The notes beneath the pieces were generated by a model that was given only the letters and a program-made list of their open reading frames with translations, was not told the DNA's origin and did no database searches. From positions 35,483,501-35,547,500 of the forward strand of contig CM077011.1 of NCBI GenBank assembly GCA_039090855.1: DNA of 64,000 nucleotides. The letters run 5' to 3'. Positions 53,492 to 63,260 of this stretch are shown here, piece after piece (the stretch's first letter is position 1; each line of letters begins with the position of its first letter). The DNA is from Macrothele yani (taxonomy: Eukaryota; Arthropoda; Arachnida; Araneae; Macrothelidae). Both the position numbers and the translations under genes were made by a program.

Positions 53492-54110
53492 GATAAGTGT
53501 TTATCTTTTTGTTTGTTTTTTCTTTTTTTTTGGCTTTTCCATCTCACCTACTCTTAGACTGATAATACTTTTGTCATATCAAAATTGATTTTTATGCATG
53601 TGTCTAACCAAATATCATAATTGTGGCCTGATTATTTCATTGTTTTTTGCAGGTATGAAGTGACAATAATGCAAAACAGCGCAGATTTCACCGCAAAAGA
53701 GTGCCGAGCAGTGATGAAATGTCTTTTCCTAAAAGGGAAAGCGGCCAAGCAAATTTATGATGAAATGTCAGTTGCATTAAGTGATAACTGTCCTTCATAC
53801 TCAACAGTCAATAATAGGGTTGCTGGGTTTATAACAGGACATTTGAGCACCGAAGACAAGGAACGTTCTGGGAAACTATCTCAAGTAATAATTCCAGAAA
53901 AAGCAGATGCCATTCATTCCATGATCCTGGGTGTTCGGAGAATATCCACTAGAAAGGTAGCAGAGAGGCTGACGATATCCCGAGAACAAGTACGCTATAT
54001 TATACACGAGATTTTAGACATGAGAAAGCTCTCAGCCAAATGTGTTCCCCAATATCTCAATGCTGACCAGAAGCGCGACCGACTGATTACTTTACAAGTC
54101 ATTTTGGACC

Positions 54111-54338
54111 GGCCGCCCCGGTGGCGCAGTGGTCTAAGGCGCTGGCCTCTGATCATTCGTCTGTAAGGGGTCCGGGTTCGAATCCCGGTCAGGCATGGAT
54201 GTTGTGTTTGTCTTACGGCACTGGCTCTTTCCCTTCCCTGGAACCAGTGACCCTAAATTATAGACGGGCGACTGCTTATAGCCCATTGAGTTGCTCACGG
54301 TGGTCGTTAAACCTCCAATCAAAAAAAAAAAAAAAAAA
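54111..54338 (+). mobile_element. SINE-A copy in the mariner
   Basis: Near-consensus with a long A tail, flanked by ATTTTGGACC (54101-54110) and ATTTGGACCG (54339-54348), a target duplication with a small change in the T run. Confidence 0.94.
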
Positions 54339-54404
54339 ATTTGGACCGATCCTGTGGGATTTTTGAGCCGTCTCGTAACTATGGGTGAAACGTGGATCCA
54401 TATA

Positions 54405-55778
54405 CACTCATTGACATAAAATTTGCTCACGAAGCAGGAGGCGTCGGATTGAAATGAGATTTTAGTAGTGAGATGGTACATACCAAGGACAGAAGTGATT
54501 ACAATATCACAGCAGCAGGACAATTTCCCACGGACATACGGTACACATTCCAGTCAGCGTTTTTACCGCGTCGGACAACCTCGTGCTTGGATGTATGCGG
54601 TGATACGGTCCGCCATGGAGTTAAAGAGACGCCGTATGTTATCCTAGGACGGATTGGTCCACACTTCTTGCAACTGACGGTCTAAATCACGAACACTCGG
54701 ACATGGAGAAAGCTGGCGTCCCATCTGGTCCTACACGTGCTCGATGGGCGAAAGATCAAGCGACCTGGAAGGCCACGGAAGTGTCGAAGCATGACTTAGA
54801 GAGTCCAGGGAAACCCAAGCCATATGTGGACGGACGTTATCTAGTTGGAAAATGGCTCCGGGCCGCCCCGGCACGAAAGGCAAACACATGGCTGTCAACT
54901 TCCCTCGGATCACTGCAAGGCAAGTCCGGCTGTCGTACGAGATGGCTCCGCAGACCATCACGACTCCAGTTAGGGACGTGTGCCGTTGTAAAGTGAGGTT
55001 AGGATTGTAGCATTCACATGTGGTCCTCCACACTCTGACACGGTGGTCAGAAGCGGGATTCGTCGCTGAACGCTATACGTCGCCAGTTCGTAGCATTCCA
55101 CGTTGACACCACTGCAATCGACGCCGACGATGGTCAGGTATTAATGGCAGAAAACGCAAGGGCCCTCGAGAGTGCAGATTCGCCTCTCCCAGGCGTCTGG
55201 AAATGGATCTGGCAAGCACAGGAGTCCTTTGTACAGCTGCCACGTGTCTCTGGATATTGGACAAGGACGTCGTTGCATCTGTGCGTGCCGCTCTCACGAT
55301 TCCACGGTCCTCTCTGCTGGTGGTGTGCCTGGCTCGTCCGGAACCAGTCCGCCGTGTCCGGATGCCTTCCCGTGTCCATTGCTCCCAACACGATTCCACC
55401 GTACTGTCCTGTCCGACTTGCCCAAATGGCGGCCGATTTAGCATGCCAGCCACCCTGCCTCTCTCATCCAGACGATACGGCATCGTTCAAACTCCGTCAG
55501 TTGCCCGTACGCACATCTACGGCGGCTCCTCGGCATGTCTATCTCCCAGGGATCTCACCTGACTCTTACCGTGCACTTCGGCACGAATGTGAAGTCTCCT
55601 GCGCGGCGCCTTATAATCTCAAAGGATTGCGATCGCAGCGCCGGTCGTAGACGCGTGGGCAAGCGGAATCCCACGAAACTTTGATCATTTGCATGTCTGC
55701 CTTCCCCGTAGCTATTTGAAAAGTTTTGCTTAACCACACGGTTTTTTCTTGGTGCGCGGATTATTATGGCAATGAGTG
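54405..55778 (-). mobile_element. Tc1-like transposon nested in the mariner
   Basis: Short TIRs CACTCATTGACATAA and TTATGGCAATGAGTG, with TA duplications at 54403-54404 and 55779-55780. Removing it joins the mariner codons for IHIY directly to NSGTKEW. Confidence 0.94.
54563..55536 (-). pseudogene. Tc1-like transposase pseudogene (32-residue D-E spacing)
   Basis: Start ATG 55536: MPRSRRRCAYGQLTEFERCR and IVWMREAG (helix-turn-helix), then VESCWEQWTREGIRTRRTGS, SRSISRRLGEANLHSRGPL-like second HTH, and RRRLQWCQ. Later: GVVMVCGAISYDSRTCLAVI, FQLDNVRPHMAWVSLDSLSH with the second Asp, and LPWPSRSLDLSPIEHV with the Glu 32 residues on. C-terminal part: LFNSMADRITAYIQARG. A frameshift and stops are present. 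The D-E spacing and LPWPxRSPDLSPIEHVW motif match the elements at 26822 and 29585. Confidence 0.85.
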
Positions 55779-56138
55779 TATATAATTCAGGGACCAAAGA
55801 ATGGAGAAACAGTGGCGTCCCGCGTCCAAAGAATTTCAAGACAAAGAAGTCCTCAATGAAAGTGTTGGCATGTGTCTTATTTGAAAAATATGGAATTTTT
55901 CTTGTAGATTATCTGGAAAAGGGTGCAACCATCACGGCAAAGTACTACGTTGCACTTCTCGACAAACTAAAGCAGCTACTGGTCTCCAAACGTAGAACCG
56001 AGTTTTCGAAAGGGATCTTGTTTCTTCAAGACAATGCCTCTCCTCACAAAGCGGCCATTACGGAGCAGAAATTGCTTGATCTTCACTTTGAAATTCCGAA
56101 ACATTCACCTGATTTTGTCCCTTCGGACTACTACCTAT

Positions 56139-56697
56139 CATAGGCGCCTGCAGGAAATTTTTCAAGGAGGGTCAAGTGTAATTAATTAAGGTTTGACTAT
56201 TACGTAGAAAACAGTAATTCGTGAAAATGAAAGACTTATACTATTGCTATTACTACTACTTACATACTTTACTAGAACACTACTGTTACTATTATTATTA
56301 TTATTATTATTATTAATTGATGCTGCTCTTGAAGAAAGTATATGTTAGTTATAGGAATCTTTTATCATGTACATTGTTAACTGTTTTCAAACTAATGAAC
56401 AGTGTCGAGCAGGGCCACGCCAAGCATTTTAAGTTCAGCACACACCACCCTGAGCGGAACTTGTTTGGGCGTACTACCTTACGGTTTGCTAGGTTTTCAC
56501 GTTATCATTTTCCAATTCCAAATTTCCAATAAAGTTGGGATATTAAATTAAACGCCTCAAACTCCATCTTTCCTTGTGGCCCAGTTCAGCGAGAGTAAAA
56601 AAAAAAGTAATAAATAAAGAAATAAAAATAAATAATGGGAAAAATAATTCTACAAGGGGGGTCAAGTGACCCCTGTGACCCCCTGTCGGCGCCCATG
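56139..56697 (+). mobile_element. Non-autonomous hAT MITE, copy 1
   Basis: Perfect 8-bp target duplication CTACCTAT (56131-56138 and 56698-56705). Ends CATAGGCGCC and GGCGCCCATG are inverted repeats, continued by GGGTCAAGTG/CACTTGACCC subterminal motifs. (ATT)n at 56288-56316. No transposase. It splits the mariner codons for SDYYL and FPNLKK. Confidence 0.94.
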
Positions 56698-56944
56698 CTA
56701 CCTATTTCCTAACCTGAAAAAACACCTTAAGGGGGGAAAATGTTGAAGCATTGAGGAGGCCAGAGCAGCTGCGGACGAGTGATTTGCAGTACAAACGAAA
56801 GAATTTTTTCAAGGGTTGAAAAAGTTAGAACAACGAAATTATAATTGCGTGGAGCTGAAGGGAGAATATGTAGAGTAAGTCTTTTTTTTTTCAATCCCGT
56901 ATCTTGTTGTTTTCTTTAAAAAGCCAAAGATTTGTAAACACCCC

Positions 56945-57507
56945 CGTCGTACATGATTCCATTTCTGATAATTTTTGCTGATGGCAAATTTGTGAGAAAG
57001 GCAGGTTATGGAAAACGAAATCATAATTCAACATACGTTATTTTACCATACGAATATGTTTTTTTCCCCACACCCTCACCCACATGAGGTCTCCAGGTTG
57101 CTTTGCGTGCCACCACAAGCTCGCATCACCTCATGAAAATGTGGGGTTTAGTTGCTAGTAATGCTCACGGCTGGGTTGGAGGGTTCCACTTTGAGGGGAT
57201 AGTGGCAAGAAGGCACGATGTCCATTTCTCTTTGTGGGCCTTGGCCCAGCTCAGACAACCAGTCACAGATTTGTACCTTTGATTACTCGGATAGCAGGGC
57301 GATTTGTGGTTTGTTTAACGCCGTTACCTTCATCTTTAAAAAAGTAAAATAACTTCCTAGTAAAGAGAAACGCAACACATGTTGGGAACAAAATACAAAG
57401 GGACCTCGGTTGTACGATTTTATTAGGGGATGGCCTTAAAAATATATAAAAAAATTTCAAAATGTTAAATACAAATGCAAGATTTATGTTTTAAAGGAGA
57501 ACAAATA
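56945..57507. other. No gene identified
   Basis: Unassigned sequence between the mariner and the next Tc1. Confidence 0.5.
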
Positions 57508-57654
57508 CACTTAGGAGACAAAACATTATGACCAGCCGCCTAATATGATTTTGCTCCCCCATGTGCGTCCAAAACAGCATTTACTTGGCGAGCCATGGGC
57601 GCTACAAGATTTCTAAAGGTATCCTGTGGTATCTGGTACCAACATGTGTTATCA

Positions 57655-58232
57655 ACATATGGGCGCCAACAGGGGGGTGTCACAGGAGTCACTTGACCCC
57701 TCTGTAGAATTATTTCCACCTTTATTTCATTTTATTTTATTTATTACTTTCTTTTTACACTCACAGAACTGAACCACAAGGAAAGATGGAGTTTGGGGCA
57801 TTTAATTAAATATCCCAATTTTATTGGAAATTTGGAATTGGAAAACACTAACGTGAAACGGAAAACATAACAAACCGTAAGGTAGTACGCCCAAACAAGT
57901 TCTTCCGCTCAGGGTGGTGTGTGCTGAACTTAAAAGGCTTGGCGTGGCCCTACTCGACACTGTTCATTATTTTGAAAACAGTTACCAATGTACATGATAA
58001 TACAGGAATATTAGGCCTACTAACATACACTTTCTTCAAGAGCAGCATCAATTAGTTATAATAATAATATTAATAATAATAGTAGTAGTAGTAGTGTTCT
58101 AGTGTAGTAAGTAAGTAGTAGTAATAATAATAGTATTAATCTTTCATTTTCACGAATTACTGTTTTCTACATATTAGCCAAACCTTAATTAATTACACTT
58201 GACCCCCTTGAAAAATGTCCTTTAGGCGCCCA
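57655..58232 (-). mobile_element. Non-autonomous hAT MITE, copy 2
   Basis: Target duplication TGTTATCA (57647-57654 and 58233-58240). It is the inverted counterpart of copy 1 over its whole length: CTTCCGCTCAGGGTGGTGTG, CTTGGCGTGGCCCTACTCGA, CAAGAGCAGCATCAATTA. Copies differ by point changes, by the microsatellite length (TAG/TAA runs at 58060-58140) and by small indels. Confidence 0.94.
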
Positions 58233-58374
58233 TGTTATCAGCAGATCCTTCAACTCTTGTAAGTTACGTGGTTGCCCCAACACAAGCCACAGACGGTCGA
58301 TTGGATTGACGTCTGGAGAATTTGCGGCCACGGCAATACCTGGAAGTCGTCCTCATTCCGCGAGACATTCTCAG

Positions 58375-60985
58375 GCAGTCTAAAATGGGGCATTGTATGC
58401 TCCGAGCCGTTCTCAGACAGTGTAAATGGGGCATCATTTGCTCCGAGCCATTCTCAAGCAGTGTAAATGGATCATTGTGTTCTCCGAACCATTCGCAAGC
58501 AGTGTTAATGGGGCATTGCATGCTCCGAGCCATTCTCAAGCAGTGTAAATGGGTCATTGTCTGCTCCGAGCCATTCTCAAGCAGTGTAAATGGGGCATTG
58601 TCTGCTTCGAGCTATTCTCAAGCAGTGAAAATGGGGCATTGTCTGCTCCAAGCCATTCTCAAGCAGTGTAAATGGGGCATTGTGTGCTCCGAGCCTTTCT
58701 CAAGCACTGTAAAATGGGGCATTGTCTGCTCCGAGCCATTCTCAAGCAGTGTAAATGTGTCATTGTCTGCTCCGAGCCATTCTGAAGCAGTGTAAATGGG
58801 GCATTGTGTGCTCCGAGCCATTCTCAAGCAGTGTAAATGGGTCATTGTCTGCTCCGAGCCGTTCTCAGACAGTGTAAATGGGGCATCATTTGCTCCGAGC
58901 CATTCTCAAGCAGTGTAAATGTGTCATTGTCTGCTCCGAGCCATTCTCAAGCAGTGTAAATGGGTCATTGTCTGCTCCGAGCCGTTCTCAGACAGTGTAA
59001 ATGGGGCATCATTTGCTCCGAGCCATTCTCAAGCAGTGTAAATGGGGCATTGTCTGCTTCGAGCTATTCTCAAGCAGTGAAAATGGGGCATTGTCTGCTC
59101 CAAGCCATTCTCAAGCAGTGTAAATGGGGCATTGTCTGCTTCGAGCTATTCTCAAGCAGTGTAAATGGGGCATTGTCTGCTCCAAGCCATTCTCAAGCAG
59201 TGTAAATGGGTCATTGTCTGCTCCGAGCCATTCTCAAGCAGTGTAAATGGGTCATTGTCTGCTCCGAGCCGTTCTCAGACAGTGTAAATGGGGCATCATT
59301 TGCTCCGAGCCATTCTCAAGCAGTGTAAATGGGGCATTGTCTGCTTCGAGCTATTCTCAAGCAGTGTAAATGGGGCATTGTCTGCTCCAAGCCATTCTCA
59401 AGCAGTGTAAATGGGGCATTGTCTGCTTCGAGCCATTCTCAAGCAGTGTAAATGGGGCATTGTCTGCTCCAAGCCATTCTCAAGCAGTGTAAATGGGGCA
59501 TTGTGTGCTCCGAGCCATTCTCAAGCAGTGTAAAATGGGGCATTGTCTGCTCCGAGCCATTCTCAAGCAGTGTAAATGTGTCATTGTCTGCTCCGAACCA
59601 TTCTGAAGCAGTGTAAATGGGGCATTGTGTGCTCCGAGCCATTCTCAAGCAGTGTAAATGGGTCATTGTCTGCTCCGAGCCGTTCTCAGACAGTGTAAAT
59701 GGGGCATCATTTGCTCCGAGCCATTCTCAAGCAGTGTAAATGTGTCATTGTCTGCTCCGAGCCATTCTCAAGCAGTGTAAATGGGTCATTGTCTGCTCCG
59801 AGCCGTTCTCAGACAGTGTAAATGGGGCATCATTTGCTCCGAGCCATTCTCAAGCAGTGTAAATGTGTCATTGTCTGCTCCGAGCCATTCTCAAGCAGTG
59901 TAAATGGGTCATTGTCTGCTCCGAGCCGTTCTCAGACAGTGTAAATGGGGCATCATTTGCTCCGAGCCATTCTCAAGCAGTGTAAATGGATCATTGTGTT
60001 CTCCGAACCATTCGCAAGCAGTGTTAATGGGGCATTGCATGCTCCGAGCCATTCTCAAGCAGTGTAAATGGGTCATTGTCTGCTCCGAGCCATTCTCAAG
60101 CAGTGTAAATGGGTCATTGTCTGCTCCGAGCCGTTCTCAGGCAGTGTAAATGGGGCATTATTTGCTCCGAGCCATTCTCAAGCAGTGTAAATGTGTCATT
60201 GTCTGCTCCGAGCCATTCTCAAGCAGTGTAAATGGGTCATTGTCTGCTCCGAGCCGTTCTCAGACAGTGTAAATGGGGCATCATTTGCTCCGAGCCATTC
60301 TCAAGCAGTGTAAATGTGTCATTGTCTGCTCCGAGCCATTCTCAAGCAGTGTAAATGGGTCATTGTCTGCTCCGAGCCGTTCTCAGGCAGTGTAAATGGG
60401 GCATCATTTGCTCCGAGCCATTCTCAAGCAGTGTAAATGTGTCATTGTCTGCTCCGAGCCATTCTCAAGCAGTGTAAATGGGTCATTGTTTGCTCCGAGC
60501 CATTCTCAGACAGTGTAAATGGGGCATTGCATTTGCTCCGAGCCATTCTCAAGCAGTGTAAATGTATCATTGTCTGCTCCGAGCCATTCTCAAGCAGTGT
60601 AAATGGGTCATTGTCTGCTCCGAGCCGTTCTCAGACAGTGTAAATGGGGCATCATTTGCTCCGAGCCATTCTCAAGCAGTGTAAATGGATCATTGTGTTC
60701 TCCGAACCATTCGCAAGCAGTGTTAATGGGGCATTGCATGCTCCGAGCCATTCTCAAGCAGTGTAAATGGGTCATTGTCTGCTCCGAGCCATTCTCAAGC
60801 AGTGTAAATGGGTCATTGTCTGCTCCGAGCCGTTCTCAGGCAGTGTAAATGGGGCATTATTTGCTCCGAGCCATTCTCAAGCAGTGTAAATGGGTCATTG
60901 CCTGCTCCGACCCATTATCAAGCAGTGTACATTGGGCATTGTCTGCTCCGAACCATTCTCAAGTAGTGTAAATTGAGCATTGTCT
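58375..60985 (-). repeat. 41-bp minisatellite derived from the transposase catalytic segment
   Basis: About 63 units with period 41 (for example CTCCGA at 58441, 58482 and 58523). The unit on plus is CTCCGAGCCATTCTCAAGCA, then GTGTAAATGGGGCATTGTCT, then G. Its complement CAGACAATGCCCCATTTACA, CTGCTTGAGAATGGCTCGGA aligns with codons for QDNAPFHTA...EWFGE. Variants (GTTCTCAGACAG with GCATCATTTG; GAACCATTCGCAAGCAGTGT) recur in the same order in several blocks (for example 58385-58530, 59930-60080 and 60620-60750), showing higher-order duplication. 41 is not a multiple of 3, so the frame rotates from unit to unit. Confidence 0.95.
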
Positions 60986-61812
60986 GCTGTAGAATTAAAC
61001 ACACTTGCCACGAAAAAATGTACTATGTCTGCAATGATGTTTTCAGATAGATTTTAGGTAGAAGATAGAAGTTACAGTTTGCTGCACATGAATGACTGGA
61101 CCCAGAGTTTCTAGGTAGAGCATTACCCAATGCATTGCACTTCCTACAAAGGCTAGTTTTCGTCCCAAGGTGTCTTGGCGCCAATACCTCCTCAAGTCAA
61201 TGACGCTTACGTATCCGTCTATCCGCATGTTGCAACAGGAAACGAGATTAATAACACCAGATGACCTTCTTCCAATCAATCAAGGTCCATTTTTGATGCT
61301 CGCGTACCCATTGTTGACGAGGTCAGCATGGGCGCTGGGAGCTGCCTGCAGCAACGCAGTCCTATTTTCAGCAGGATTCGATGTACTGTGTATTGTAACA
61401 CATTACTCCCGTCATCATCATTCAATTACCGGCGAGGTGTACCCTAACGCTTTAGTTGACTCATATTATACGGGATAGCCTTTACTGATATCTAGAATTG
61501 ATGAACCGTGGTCTGCCCACACATTGCCGGCAGTTTGTGGTTTTTCTCTCCTCGGACCAATGACCGTGAGCACTCCAGAAGCATTGTCGTTCCGGAAATG
61601 TTCTGACCCAGTCCATTACAATTTGTCCTTTGTCAAACTTGTTCAAAACCGTTGCTTTTCCCATCTGAAGAACATGAATAACACTGATTAACAGAGCTCA
61701 GTATCAGGCGTTAATTATACCGTTTCATGACCTTCACACGGGCTGTCGTTTCCTTGCAGTTGCTTCAACTTTCATAAAGACGAGCTGGTCATAATGTTTT
61801 GGCTCTTCGGTA

Positions 61813-62150
61813 TATCCGTTTACTATAACGCAGCTTATAAAGGCTCTTTCGCATGTGTAAATTACACATCTAAAGGCCCAGTTTAGTAAATATTTCAGAT
61901 ACAGTACTTCTTTAAAGTCATTGAGGTACCAAAGTCTTCTACTGTTATAATCAAACTAGCCTCTTAGCCACAAATTATAAAAGTCGTATCTAATGCAGAA
62001 ATCACATATGGAAAAATAAGGGGGCTAAAATTTTGGTATAGGCTGTACATTCCATATAGCATGTTTCACCAAATTCTGTTACCGAAAATTGAATCCGTGA
62101 CGAAATAGAGAGAGAAAGGAGAGAGAGACACGCACACAGAGAGAGGAACC

Positions 62151-62203
<53 letters not shown>

Positions 62204-62375
62204 GATCCAACTTACAGATTCTAGCTCAGAAGCATGCGATTTGATTTAAACATTTTATGAGTTCAGTAAAAATTACGTACGTGAACTTACAGCACATCGT
62301 AGTAAGATATTCAGTAAAACACGCTTGGGTAGATGAGCAACGCGGTACAGTTATTATTATTGCCGTCGACTTTCT
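61813..62375. other. No gene; (GA)n at 62150-62200
   Basis: A GAGAGA microsatellite of about 45 bp, preceded by degenerate GA-rich sequence from 62105. The remainder is unassigned. Confidence 0.6.
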
Positions 62376-62379
62376 CGGC

Positions 62380-63260
62380 CGAAGTCGGTGAGCAAAAGGC
62401 CGAGATATTCATCTCAAGCCTGGAAATTCAGGAATTTTCTGGTGGTATGGCAGGTCTGTAGAATGACTCCATTTTGGATTGTGTGAAGCAGTCTCTGTGG
62501 CAATCCTAATTCCTACAGATTTTTCAGAAAGCTATTTGGTGCACTGCGGTTGGCGAAATGACAACTGGTACGGTCTTGTTTCCAAATCCTTTGGATCTTC
62601 ATTCGCAGGTTCTCATACTTCGAAATTTCTCAGATACTGTCCTTTGGATATTTTCTGTAAGTGGGACCGCTACATCTATCAGTTGTGGCTTCTTCAGTTT
62701 TTTCTCTATAATTACAGTATCAGATCGATTGTGGTCTATAGTCTAGTCTGTGATGATAGGTTTGTCCCAGTATATGATACAATTCTGATTGTTGAGAATA
62801 GGTTCTGGTTGATACTTGTAATAAGGTGGAGTTATAGCCTTGAATAAGTCCATATTTAACTCTAAGTTCTTGATGTAGGATCTTGGGTACCTAGTCTTGC
62901 CTGTTAAGGCACTGTTCTGAAGCAAGAAGAGAGCAGCCGGCTAAAATGTGTTCTGTGGTTACATTGGCATTCTACAGATGTCATCATCTGCAACTTTCGT
63001 TATGTGTTTCTTGTAGCTCTGGGTTGCGATAACTCAATCTAGAATCACAATGAATAATCTCTTGGTTTCTGGATAAAGCTGACCTTTTTTTCTAACCATT
63101 GCAGTGAGGAGTGTTGTCAATGTCTTCCAGATCTAAGGACTTTGGATATTTACCGTGCAGAATTTTGCTTTTCCAACTGTGCAGTGGATCTGAATTGCTT
63201 TCTGATTGAGGAAAGAAATGAGAAGTATTCAGGTCTAGTGGAGTAAAGCCTTCGTCAGCT
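62380..63260 (-). pseudogene. R4/Dong-like LINE C-terminus with restriction-like endonuclease
   Basis: Reading minus: LHSWKSKILHGKYPKSLDLE (about 63180), SALSRNQEIIHCDSRLSYRN, NVTTEHILAGCSLLASEQCL (remnant of a Cys-His knuckle), then LELNMDLFKAITPPYYKYQP, LNNQNCIIYWDKPIITD, DHNRSDTVIIEKKLKKPQLI and DVAVPLTENIQ, and finally LGLPQRLLHTIQNGVILQTC. The RPDxVxxDK...LIDVAxP block (RSDTV here) is that of the restriction-like endonuclease in R4-type non-LTR retrotransposons. No reverse-transcriptase core is in the window. Frameshifts and stops indicate a dead copy. Confidence 0.75.

Larger units (their letters stand above)
53669..56878 (+). pseudogene. Mariner-like transposase, split three times
   Basis: MQNSADFTAKECRAVMKCLF starts the HTH domain at 53669. 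Blocks before the first insert: DERMSVAL-like, RISTRKVAERLTISREQVRY, NADQKRDRLITLQVI. After the SINE: FLSRLVTMGETWIHIY, where the first catalytic Asp (DETW in relatives) is Gly. After the Tc1: NSGTKEWRNSGVPRPKNFKT, FLVDYLEKGATITAKYYVAL, FLQDNASPHKAAITEQKLLD (second Asp) and HSPDFVPSDYYL (third Asp, only 31 residues on because of a small deletion). After the hAT MITE the C-terminus is FFKGLKKLEQRNYNCVELKG. Dead. Confidence 0.9.
53530..56944 (+). mobile_element. Mariner-like element hosting three nested insertions
   Basis: The 5' part (GGCTTTTCCATCTCACCTAC) matches the mariner fragment at 12702 from its TIR onwards. The right TIR is AAAAAGCCAAAGATTTGTAA, then ACACCCCC, at about 56919-56944. Nested inside are a SINE-A (54111), a Tc1 (54405) and a hAT MITE (56139). 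Without them it would be about 1.25 kb, typical for mariner. Confidence 0.88.
57540..61664 (-). pseudogene. Tc1-like transposase pseudogene with internal array
   Basis: Start ATG 61664: MGKATVLNKFDKGQIVMDWV. Then WVREHQKWTLIDWKKVIW, where the SDES with the first Asp is degraded to CY-stop-S, and RFLLQHADRRIR. Around 60985 the reading comes to LQQTMLNLHYLRMVRS, a decayed QQDNAxFHTAxxEWF. Here the 41-bp array begins, running to 58385. Beyond it comes EDDFQVLPWP with PNSPDVNPIDRLWL (Glu replaced by Asp), then, after a hAT MITE, the C-terminus NLVAPMARQVNAVLDAHGGA. Many shifts; inactive. Confidence 0.85.
57508..61812 (-). mobile_element. Tc1-like transposon with hAT MITE and 2.6-kb minisatellite
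   Basis: Ends CACTTAGGAGACAAAACATT at left and, as complement, TACCGAAGAGCCAAAACATT at right; both continue ATGACCAGC. TA flanks at 57506-57507 and 61813-61814. Without the inserts the element would be about 1.1-1.2 kb. Confidence 0.9.

Noticed and set aside
58264..60848. Long open frames across the 41-bp array (SEPFSSSVNG-type proteins on plus, CLRMARS-type on minus)
   Set aside because: They result from a repeat without stop codons in several frames. The unit length is not a multiple of three and the units derive from a transposase on the other strand.
58375..60985. CRISPR-like array
   Set aside because: Units are contiguous with no unique spacers, and the context is a eukaryotic transposon.
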